Source: Asterochloris sp. CNOR1 (lineage: Eukaryota; Chlorophyta; Trebouxiophyceae; Trebouxiales; Trebouxiaceae). Taken from it: 64,000 nucleotides of DNA. A program made the position numbers and the translations under genes. The stretch spans positions 1,550,001-1,614,000 of the forward strand of contig OZ017754.1 in NCBI GenBank assembly GCA_963969365.1, written 5' to 3'. The notes below the pieces were generated by a model that ran no database searches, had not been told where the DNA came from, and saw only the letters and a list, made by a program, of their open reading frames with translations. This document shows positions 45,715-56,500 of the stretch, piece by piece; position 1 is the stretch's first letter; each line of letters starts with the position of its first letter.

Positions 45715-48700
45715 TGGATGCAGCGTCAGCGCCACGCATTGGCGTGGTCCGCGATGCCTATGCAATGTACAACCAGACGCCCAAGGTCCTGTCGCAGGCG
45801 GTTGCCTCCATTGGCACGGGCAAGGCAGCAGTGCTGGCAGAGGTAGCTGAGAACCCCCACAGGCTGGTGGTGGATGAGTATGTACATGATGAGGACTTGG
45901 ACCAGTTCTTGCTCCAGGGGGTCAGCACTGACCTTTTCAGGTGAACACAGGGTGTTTGGGGTGTTGTTGACAGAGTCAGCCAAAGCCCCCAAGGCCGGGT
46001 CGGTGCCCATCAATTTGCACCGCAGGTGGACTGGTGGGGTGGCGTCGGTGGGTTAATTGAGAGCCCCACAGGCTGCAGCGGTCGAGTGCATCCATGCTGA
46101 GCAGCCTGCTCTAGGAGCTCAGCACTGATCTGTCCAGGCATGCAGTCAGGTAGGGCATTGACACCAAAGGCCAGATGACAGCTCAGAAGTACTTGCTCCA
46201 GGACAAGTGCTCATGTCAGAAAGCGCAGAGTTTGCCTGCTTTCACAGCTCACTGACTGCCTGTCTGCAGATTTGCTGTAGCAAACTGATAGCCAGTGTCT
46301 GCATCTACCTATGGCAGGCTGCTGTTCTGCATTAGCACTAACCAACCGTGGGCAGGCAATCCACCTGACAGCCTTGGCCAGGCACATAACTGCCAGGCTG
46401 TCCAGCGCAGCCTGCCTGTCTTCCGTGACTGAGCAGCTTGCTGAAGCGGACGTGTATCATGCAAGCTCACCTCACGAAGGAGGCCCTGCAGGCCATTTTC
46501 TGCCCTCCCAGCCTGCCCACAGCCTGAGCGGCTCCTGGCAAATTGCCCAGCATCCGGCAACTGCTGGCCACATTCAGCTTCACACTCTCACCAGACTGTG
46601 CCCTCGCCGCCCTGCAGGCTGCTGAAGTGTGAGGGCACTCCCAACTGTCCTGGTCCCATCTGACCGCTGTGCCCAAGAAGAACGTGCTGCCTGCACATTT
46701 CTTCCCTGGAACAGATTGTAGACTGCCTCTGGTCCCGCTCTGCGGGCTGCTGAAGTGCTAGCGCACCATCCACCCCATGCTACCTGGCCCCTCTTTGCAC
46801 AAAATGCAAAGATGTGAGCTGCTCACCTTCTGCCCTCACCTCTTGTTGCAGATACCTCATTAATGAGGTGCGAGGGCATCTGCACAGCCCTGGTCCCTGA
46901 CCTGGCAGCTATCCTCAGCCACAGCCTGCGACACACAGCCATCAATGCCCTGCCTGTCCTGCAGGCTGCTGAAGCGCGAGGGCATTCGAACTGCCCTGGT
47001 CCCCGACCTAGCCGCCGTGCCAAAGTACAACAGCTGCCAGGCGGTGCAGCGCGGCCTGCGCCAGAACACCAATGAGATCCTCATGGTTGCCCCCACAGCC
47101 TTTGGCTTTAACTCTGAGGCTGCCGAGGACAACTACTTCATGCACGACACCCTCAACGGGGGAAAGGGCACTGCCCCAGGGACAGAGGTCACCAACCGGG
47201 TACTGCAGGAGTTCTCGGGGCTCTACCGCGAGCTGACAGAGGTGGGGGTGGCGGGGCAGGGGGGAATGGGGGGCGCCCAGGGGTGGGGGGGTTTACACTT
47301 AGCTAGAGGCAAGGCCTGACAGGCAGCCCCACAAGCATGTCCCTGTCAGCTATATAGGGTCCGGTGATGCAGGTTGCATGCTGATGTTCTGACATGGCTA
47401 GCCAGCAATTGGCACAGACATTCAATGCACAAAAGGGGTTGAGAAGGCCCTGAAGGAGTGGAAGGGAAGTGCAAGCTGCACGGCGGTCACCTACCTGGTG
47501 CTGCAGGAGCTCTTGAGGCTGTACTGAGAACTCAAACAGGTTGGTGCAGGTGACTTCACAAAGGGGGGCGGTTCGACGCTGCTATGCTGGCGGGATTGCA
47601 GAGGTTGAAGGCAGAACAGGGCAGAGCAGCAGCCCAGGGCAACTGCCACGCTCAGAACCTCTTCAGCCTGGAGCCTCCTTGCTTTTGTCCCTCTTCCCTT
47701 GCTACTTGAGTGGCACCCACTGCAGCATGCAGTGGCATCAGCAGGTGCCATCTTCTGGTCTGCATAGGAGCCCTCTTGTGGGTGGCACACTCTGGCCCTG
47801 CGCAGCAGGTCAGCTGGTATCAGCCGCCCTGCAGATGCTGTCATCAAGACTTTCTTGTATTCTGATCTGCCGTAGCAGGATCGGCAGCCATCAGCTAACG
47901 CCCATCAGCTTGCCAGCTGACTCACTGCTTGCCCTGTACTGCAGGTGCTGTGAAGCGCAATATGTCATGTCACGACCTGGTTGCACAGAAACACACACTT
48001 CCTGCTGCTCAGAATTGCGCCAGGAGTGTTCAGCTGCTGTGCAGGTGGCTGGCCACAGGTTCACTTCTTCTGCCCCAGGCACAGCAGCTGTGTATCTCAA
48101 AGCATGGCCTGCAGGTGGCCACTCAGGGGGACCAACCATTTCTGTGTGTGTCTTCTGCCACACCAGGTGACCTCTGCTCCATCGGGTGACTTTGCTCTGC
48201 GGCTGCAGGTGGCCGGCGTCAAGGTTGACTTGTTCTGCCACAACCTCTTCCATGGCACCCCCGATGCGGTGTTCCCCAACAACTGGTTCTCCACCCACCC
48301 CGCTGCCGAGGCCCAGGGCTCCCTGCAGCGCTCCACGCTGGTGCTGTACCCCATGAAGCACGCCAGCCGCCGACATGAGAGGCGGGACCAGATCATCGCT
48401 GTGCTGCGCAACCGGGGCTACTCCCACCTGTTTGACATGTGAGCCATGTGTCAGGGAATGATGTGTGTGGCATTGTTGCCCTTGCATGTGGTGCTGGGAT
48501 GCTGTCTGCTAAAGGGCAGGCCGGTTCAGGTGTAAGAAACCAAAGTGAACTCTGCTACCTGATCTGTGTTTAGCATGCGAAGCCCTGGGAGGGCACTGTT
48601 CCTGTTGTTTCTCCCCCCCCAAAACTGCTACCTGCTGCTCACGCCAAGCGCATGTAACAATTCTGTCTGGGAGGACTGGGCGGCCCCGCTGGTCAACTTG

Positions 48701-50151
48701 CTCACGTGAGCTGATGGCCAAGTTTCGTTGCTTTCCTGGAGCTCCCATTGAGCTACTCTCCTGCATACCTCCTGCCTACTACCTGCAAGGTCATTGTTTG
48801 ATGATGCACAGCACTTACTGCAGAGCACTGGTGCCATGGTGCTGTCATGGTGCTGTTTGCCTTCAAGTGCCTTGCTGCTGTCCGCAAGGCCCCTGCCAAG
48901 GTGGCTCAGCACTCCAGACACTTGCCTTTGCAAGCGCAGGAGTGTCACAACAGACAGCAAGCAAAGTCATGCTGCCTGCCAGGTCCTTTGACAATTCTTG
49001 ACAGCATGGCTTTCATTGATACTCCATCTCCTGATATCTCCCTGCTGGCTGCCAGGTCCTATGCCGAGCGCGCACAGCACTTCCTTGAGGGCACCGGTGC
49101 TATGGTGCCTGACCGGGTGAATGGTGTGGTTTACTGCTCCCTCTCAGAGCGTGCGGAGGAGATGCTGGCCCGCCAGTGGGCCAGCGAATTGGGCTACAAG
49201 GATGTTGTCACCTTCAGGTAGCAGCAGGCAGCATAGCGCATGGCTCTCGGCCTTGGCTGTTGCAAGCATGGGCTGTGTTTTTCATCATTAGTGCTCTTGC
49301 AGCGACCACCCTCATGCACCAAGCCAGACACGAGGTTGCTGCACACAGACAGGGCGGTGCAACAGGTCACACAAGGCTGCCACTGCTGCGCGCACAGCTG
49401 CACACCTGTGACGGTTTCCCTACCTGGAATAGCTTGTAGGCATTTGTGCAGCTGCCGTTTCATCCTCTTGTCTCTGGCGGCACCAGTTCAACGGCCCATG
49501 GTCTCCTGCAGGTCGCGTGATGCCCGTGGCAAATGTGTTTATCACACCAACGTGATGATGTCTGTTGGCACCGATGTGGCAGTAATCTGCCTGGCATCAC
49601 TGGCCAGCGATGCCCAGCGTCGTGCAGTCCTGGCCAAGCTGGAGGAGCACCACGAGGTGGAAGCTGTACATACTGTTGACAGCTTTGACTCTTTGGGCTG
49701 AGCAGCGCCCTGTGCGCTTGTCAAGAGTAGAGCTGGTGGGCTGCTCATTGCCAAGCCTTTCAGATCTCCAAGTGCCGTATGCCCCACCCTGAGCTGCATA
49801 CTAGTCCACCTGACAGCCGTTCCTAGCAGCCGCCATGGTCTCTGCCATGTCTCTGCATCGCTGCAAAGTGTTGCAGCAACAAAACTTGCAGAGCCAAACC
49901 TCTTCACATGGCTTCAGGTTGTGGACATCACACTAGAGCAGATGGATGCCATGTGTGGCAATGTGATCGAGCTGGAGGACGGCAGGGGCCTGCCGGTGCT
50001 GGCCATGTCCACCCAGGCGTATAATGCATTCACCCCCGACCAGAAGAAGATTTTGCTGAAGCATGTGGCTGCGCTGCACCATGCTCCCATAGACACGCTT
50101 GAACGCGTGGGTGGGGGCAGTGTGCGATGTACCATTGGAGAGCTGTTTTGA
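45715..50151 (+). CDS. CtlX-type amidinotransferase-fold hydrolase (arginine-deiminase superfamily)
   Basis: Guanidino-group-modifying enzyme fold; the bacterial CtlX branch acts on citrulline or arginine-like substrates, so the substrate here is inferred only to family level. Exons 45715-45940, 46965-47241, 48209-48438, 49056-49217, 49512-49656 and 49918-50151 agree in phase. Family motifs in order: MVAPTAFGFNSEAAEDNYF, FHGTPDAVFPNNWFSTH (catalytic Asp region), LVLYPMKHASRRHERR, FLEGTGAMVPDR, VYHTNVMMSVG (catalytic His) and GGGSVRCTIGELF (catalytic Cys near the C-terminus). All key residues are present, so the enzyme looks active. About 125 residues precede the domain (VVRDAYAMYNQTPKVL onward); they are helical and not part of the bacterial enzyme. 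The first exon begins mid-codon, so one or more upstream exons are missing from this model. Confidence 0.88.
46053..46920 (+). repeat. copies of both flanking exon edges in the first amidinotransferase intron
   Basis: About 46053-46139 repeats the 3' edge of the exon ending at 45940 (agccccacaggctg, then tcagcactga.ct). Three copies of the start of the next exon (46965, LLKREGIRTALVPDL) follow, at about 46611-46692, 46733-46790 and 46848-46920. The first shares an unbroken gcaggctgctgaag with the true edge. Confidence 0.75.
47455..47545 (+). repeat. decayed copy of the 3' edge of the second amidinotransferase exon
   Basis: The exon ending at 47241 encodes NRVLQEFSGLYRELTE with donor gtgggg. 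The intron repeats this about 300 bases on: it retains gtgctgcaggagct and the positions of GLYRELTE, now with a stop, followed by a gttggtg donor-like word. Confidence 0.7.
48035..48125 (+). repeat. two short copies of an amidinotransferase exon start
   Basis: The exon start at 48209 (ctgcaggtggccggcgtc) is anticipated at about 48040 (gtgcaggtggctggccac) and about 48110 (ctgcaggtggccactcag). Both are short, so chance in ctgcag-rich sequence is possible. Confidence 0.45.
48775..48995 (+). repeat. decayed copies of the exon carrying the EGTGAM motif
   Basis: The exon at 49056 encodes SYAERAQHFLEGTGAMV. At about 48790-48850 the intron repeats it as gcacagcacttactgcag, agcactggtgccatggtgc, which keeps the AQH and STGAMV codons. 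A second, short copy of the exon start (ctgccaggtcctttgac) lies at about 48972-48995. Confidence 0.7.
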
Positions 50152-50535
50152 GGCGGCAGTTCCCATCGAACTGCTGCACACTGGTCTGAGAGTCTTGGGC
50201 AGACGCCGTAGTTTGCATCAATGCTAGAAGTGTATCTCCTTGAACTCCTTCTCAAGTTACATGCAAGTGAATCTACATAGTCTAGTGCACAGCTGCCCAA
50301 GGTGTTGGTGGTGTATACAAGCAGCATGATGAGCAGATTTTGGTGCGTTCTAAATTCAAATGTTCCCTAATTGAAAAGGGAGCCAGCAGGGTTGAGAACA
50401 GCACGGTGCATTAGCAACTACCAATTTAGATTGAGCAAAACTTGTGCCACATGGACACGGGAAGAGCAGTGTACACCTTTGAACGCGAAACACACTAAAA
50501 AGAGGCTGGCGTGCTGATGCTAGCATGCTGAGATA
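50152..50535. other. convergent intergenic region
   Basis: 384 bases between the amidinotransferase stop (plus) and the LamG-protein stop (minus). Relatively AT-richer than the surroundings, as expected for two 3' UTRs; no gene or structured element recognised. Confidence 0.4.
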
Positions 50536-53500
50536 CTAGACACGGCCATGCATTGCTGCGGCAATCCCCTGCTTGCTGTTGGTGTGGGCGTCGATGAAAA
50601 GATTCACCTTATCATCTGGCTTGTCGCCCAGGGGGATGTCATGCATCTGCACTGCAGCAGGTATCTTGGCCGAACCACGTGGCTTCCCAAACTCCTCCTG
50701 AAGCCGATGTTTGCGGTTGAGGCCTCTCCGGCGATTGTTCACCTGCAGCCAGGGGTGTAAACCGAGGGCTGCAAAGGGATTTCAGGCGGCAAGCAAAAGG
50801 CATATTGAGACTGCAGACAGAGGCTGAGATGGGATTATAAGGAAGCTGACAGCAGCAGCAGAAGGCGTTGAGGGCCCTGAATGCAGTGGGAGCATGCCTT
50901 GCTGACAATAAGGCACAAAGCAGCGGACACCAGAAAACTTTGACAGGCATGTACCAACTGCCAAGCATGGTCATGCAGCATTCTGAATGCAACATCTCTC
51001 TTTCCAGGTGCCACAGCTTGACAGTTGGGTGTTGGTTTGCTTGTGCAGGCTGCTCACCTTGACAGCAGCAAAGACAAGGAGGGACAGCAGGGCGACGACT
51101 GCCACAGCAACGCCCGCACCAATTCCAGCCTTGGCCCCTGAGCTGAGCGTGCTACTCTGCGATTGTGTGCTGCCAGGGCCGCCCTCTGTGCTTATGCCTG
51201 ACAGACTGTCCTGGGGCGGTGGCTGCTGCTCGCCTCCTGCAGTAGCATTGAGAGAGCATGTCATCAACAAACAGACGCACCAGGCCACAGCCTCATGTTG
51301 GGGCAGCTGCTGTTGACTGTCTGCAGCTGGATTGATGAGGTTGGCCTTCAAGCAGAATGATACCAGCTTGCAGCAGTGATGAGGCACGCCGCAGCAAGCT
51401 CTCCAGCAGCTGCTGCTGCTCACTGCCTGCAACAGCGCTGACCCTCAGCATGAGGTTGTTATAGGACACAGCCTGTTGCAAATGGAGCAGTGCCAGGGGC
51501 CAGTGTAGCAGGTGAGGCAGCTGTCTGCATAGAATTGGGCAAGCCTGCAGCAAGGCAGCATTGTCAGACCAGCGGCCATGGGCGGCGGCTGCCTTAACAT
51601 GCTCTCCAGATCTGTCTCTCTCTACCGAGTGATCACATGAGGACGGGGTGGCTTGTTGGGCATGGCGCACTCACTGTCAGGCAGCAATGCCAGCATACAT
51701 TGATAGTTGTATTCACATCTGTTGGGTACCCACCCGAGGACTGTGCTGAGACAGGGCCAGCAGGAGCTGGTTGGCTGCCTGTAGCAGCCTTGATGGCATC
51801 TGTCAGCTGCTGCTCGACACTGGCAGCTGGAGAGCTAGCTGATGAGGCGTTGCGGTTGACCAGGGGTGGTGCCAGCAGCTGCTCAATGCTGGGCAGCGGC
51901 GCTTGCAGGTTGGCAGGGGTTGTGCTGAAGGCCCCGGGCCCTTGCACCTGCTCATACAGAGCCTGGACCTGCAGCGCATTGCAGCCCCTTGTAAGCACTC
52001 ATATGCGCCTCTCTATGCTTGAGGGCTGGCATAGTCATTTGGATGGATCCGGCCTGGCCTGGTGGCCGGCTCCCACAGGTCTGCGCCTGCACAGCATGAT
52101 TGGCCCAGCCTGGTGCATCCAATGTATCCTCGCTGCCTTGGATGCATGTGAAACATGGCATTTGGCTGGCAGCTGGGAAGAGCACCATCAACCATCACTT
52201 TGCAAGGGATTTTTGAAGCAGCATCACGGCCCAGTCTGCCAGCATGACATCAGAAGCTTGATTGCCAGAAGCCATGCAGAAGCCATGCGACACACTGGGA
52301 TGTAACCCACCCTGACAGCCCAAACAGTCAGTGCTCCCCATCCATTCAAACATGGGCATGGACATGCAAAGACTTGTTGAAGCATTACAAGCTGCCAGCA
52401 GACCTCGTCCAACAGCAGGGCAGCATGTTCCAGTAGCGCGATGCAAATTGCATGCCCAGCCAAACCTTGTAGAGGCAGGAGGCGCGTGCAGCAAGTGCAG
52501 GTTGGCAGCACAACCTTGCTGGGGCGGCAGCGGTGAGTGGCATGTGCACTGACTGCAAGACTCCCATGAACAGCATGCGCAGTGCACACCGTGGACCACA
52601 GAAGCCAGCAAGGTTGCTGGGCTCTCAACACAACAAGCGTGTGATATGTGGTACCCGCTGCCACTGCAGCCAGTAGGAGCAGGCAGCACATGCCTGCAGC
52701 ATGCACAGCATGCACGCTGCCCCTACTGCAGGCAATTGATGCAGGCAGAGTAGCAACTTGCTGCCCCATCTCACGTCTGCAGGCACCAGCGACTGGTTGA
52801 AAAAGGTCAGCGCAGCCAGGGTGCCGTCAAAGAACCTGTCCGGTGCGCTATCTGCCCGCCCACACAGGTGCATGCTGTTGTTGATGAGCAGGGGGTCGCC
52901 GCCTGGGGTCTGCAGCTGACGCAGGTCTGTGACTGCATGGGTGATCTGGGCAGCCTGCTGGCCGTCCAGGTAGAGCACCCAGCCCTGCAGCAGCAGACAG
53001 CAGAGTTCTGTGACTGCGTGGGTGACATGGGCAGCCTGCTCGCCCTCCGGTTGGAGGCCCCGGCCTGCTGCAGCACGACACAGCTACACGTGCAAGCTGC
53101 AGACCACATGACAATGCATGCCTGATCGTCCACTGACAAATCTCAATGCTATAGCAGAGCAGAGCCAGCTCTGTGCACCTACACTGCATTGTCAGGTGAC
53201 CCTGTCTAAGACTGAGAATGGCAAGGGTGCAGCACCTGCTGATGTTCGTGCAGCAATACATTTTGCAGCACTAGAAGGCAGCGCTACACAGCACTTCCTC
53301 AAGTAGCAAAGTTTGCATTGCTGGGCAGTGTGAATGGAAATAAGCCTTCAGGCTGACCGCCACCAGCCCCAAGGCTGGGTCTGCTTGCCTATAGGCTTGC
53401 AGCTGTGCATGGCCGTGAGCAGTATTCCTGCAGCACGAGAAGGCAGGGCCAGCAAGCAGCGGCCAGCCTTCTCAGATGCAATGATGGGGATGCATGGGCA

Positions 53501-56500
53501 GAGCAGGGAAGCCTCAGGCAGCTTGCCTGCGTGCCTGCCACTGGCAGGGTGGTCAGGGTGGCCATGTGCCATTTGCCATCTGAAAAGTTGGAGCGTGGGG
53601 TGTCTCGCACAGAATCGTTGGCCACCAGGCCATCTGCAGAAGCAGAACAGGTGTCCAAAGACCAGGGGCGTGCAGTGCTGTTGCAGTGCTGCGTCACAGG
53701 CACAGAATGCATTATGCTGCTGGAAAGAGTGCATGACTGCTAGTACAACTTTCATGCAACCACCCTGCATGCTTGAGCTGCTGCTGTCACACCAACAGGA
53801 GATCACGGGCAGGCAGAGGCATGTGCCATTAGGTCTGGCAGAAGATGGCTGCCGCGCATGCCTGAGCTGCTGGCGGCTGCCACTGTGTCGGTAGCGAAGA
53901 AGGCAAAGCGTCCTGCAGGCTCTGCTTTCTCACTGCATGCCAGTCAGCAAGCCCGCCATGCCCTCACCGGAGTCCAGCCATACTGCGTCCAGGCTGCTGT
54001 TGTAGAAGTCATTGCTGTCCTTAACGACTCCTCGCAGCAGGTGGTTGGCAGGGTGGTTCCCATCTGGCAGGTACAGTTGCACCTGCATGTGAGATGAACA
54101 TTGGCTGTGAGGCCATCACTGCCTAGGCCTTTGTGCCTGAGCTCTGCAAGGGTTGAGAGAAGCCCCAAGCTGATGCAGGCGGCCTGAGCTGCCAGCTGCT
54201 GCCCCAGGTGGTAGCTCCTTGCAGTGTGCAGGGCTTCAAGAAGGCATCAAAGCCTGCCTGCAGGGCAAGCTTGCTCTTACTTGCAGATGTCTGCTGGTCA
54301 TCCCAGGAGGACAGCGGCCAAACATAAGGACAGGGCACAGCAGGCCTCTCCAGAGGCCACGGCTCACCGAGTCGGCTGAGAAAACGGTGAGGTTAGTCAT
54401 GGGGAAGTCAGCAGGGGCGGCGGCCGACAGCAGGTACTGGAAAGTGTTGCCTTGCCTGTTGGCAGGGGTGGCGGTCTGCTTGAACCACAGGTTGATGGCA
54501 AAGGGGCCGGCCTGCCCAAAGCCCAGGGTGGATGGGAGCTGCAGCATGCTTCCAGCGGCAGCCTGCAGGCAAGCAGCACAACCACAGCGGGCTTGAACCA
54601 ATTGTTAAACAAAGTGGAGAAGGGTGGCGCGCCCCAAAGAGCTGGCTTGGCGAGCAGCACGCTTCAGCACCTGCTTGCATAATGAGTAGGAGGCAGCAGT
54701 ATGACAGCTGCAAGGCTGGCCTGCGGCCTCATGGCAGCATTCCTTGAAGTCAGCTTGAGCTGCAGTGCCCTGAGGGTGCTGGCAGCACTGCATGGAGGGC
54801 AAACAGTGTGCTGCAGAAATGGTAACCCAGGAACATGCCCCGCTGAGGGGCGAGCGGTGCCAGTGCTGCTAAAGTCGCACGCGTGAGGGATGTGCACGGA
54901 AGCTTGTTGTTCTGAATGCAGTCCGCTGCCTGCAGCTGCTCACCGTGCATGTGGCTGTGAGCCCAAACACAGGATCCGAGGTCCAGGAGATGTTTGTGGC
55001 CTCAGCAGTCCACTGTGGCAGGGGCCAGCTGCTGGCGTCATCCTGTGCCAGGGGAAAGTAGGCCACTGGCACAGGCAGGCCATTGGTGGTGTTGGACACC
55101 AGGGCTGCCCCTTTGAGGGTGCTGGCACAGACTCCAGCCACAGAGCCTGCAGCGGGTGGGCCTGTGTCACACTGCGTGTGAGCCATCTGCGTGCTGCAGA
55201 GCAGAGCCCATGCACATTGCAGCAGAGCTGCTGGCTGTGCTGCAGCTAACACCAGCCACAGGAGGTATGGTGTCAGGGACAGCAAGCTAGGTAAGTATGC
55301 ATGAGCAGATCGGCCATTACTTGGGCCTGGGCCTCCTTGGCGTGCACCTCAAGCACCGCAGATGTGATCTTGGGAGGACAAGCCTCCTGGTGTGGGGATG
55401 CTCTGTTAAGCTCACCATTCAGGTTAGCTTGCACAATGTCTGGCATCTGTGTGGTGGCCAAGGGCGCGCACACAAACCCATCATTGCACAGGCCACTGAC
55501 CGCTGACAGCTCTGGGTTGCCAGCTCCCAGCCCCGTGGAGCACAGTGTCACATTCAGCCCTGCCAGCTGCAGGGTGGTGGGACTGGCGAACTGCCCGGCC
55601 CATGCCATCAGCTGGTCAGTCCAGGAGCCAGTGACTGCAGTGGTGGCCACAGCAACAGAAGGGGCTGGAGCTGGACCTCCACAGGCCACCAGGTGCTGCC
55701 CATTGCTGTCCAGGCAGTACCTGCAGGGATACAGCACATGATGCTTGCTGTCCTGCTGTAGAGCATGCGTGATGAGTGCTGGCCCATGGGGCGGTGCAGA
55801 AATGTCTAGGAGTTGAGGCCGGCAGCAGCTGGGTGCTGATTGCAGCGCTGTGCATGCTCACAACAAGCTGCCATGTCACAGCAGCAGTGAAGAAGGAGGC
55901 AAGAACACAGAGCGCTGGGTGAAGCCAGGATGCAGGCAAGATGCCATGCTTATGCCAACTGCTTCCAAATGCAGTCATGGATAGGGAAGCCCAGCATGCA
56001 CGTGAGACTTCCATGGGCGCAGCTCACTTGGGTGGGGTTGGCAGGGGCACAATGTCAAACATGGCCTGCAGAGAGAGGCGTCACACATCAACTCCAGACC
56101 GGTCCGACAGGGTGGCATATGCACAGCGGAGACAGTCAGCAGTATGTGGATGGCAGGCGAGAGCAGCACCATGAAAGGGGGCCGACCAGCTGGCATTCAG
56201 CAGGACATGAACAGCTGGCCCACTGGCCGGCGGCACACCTTGATGGAGGTGTTGGTCAGCACTTGGTCCCACACGCCCACGTGGGCAATGCTGCCTGAGA
56301 AGAACCTGAAGCAGCGCAGGGGGCATGGCACTTCTTCAGAGGGGGGTTGATGGTATCGATGCAAGTCTGGGGTGATGCAGCACCAGTCTGCACCTTTCAC
56401 GGCAGTGGTGAGGCCAAATTACCACCAAGTCCAGCCATGCGTTGTGCCGTGCCCTGTGCCAGCATACACTGCACCTCACAAGGCAAACAGCAGTACTGGT

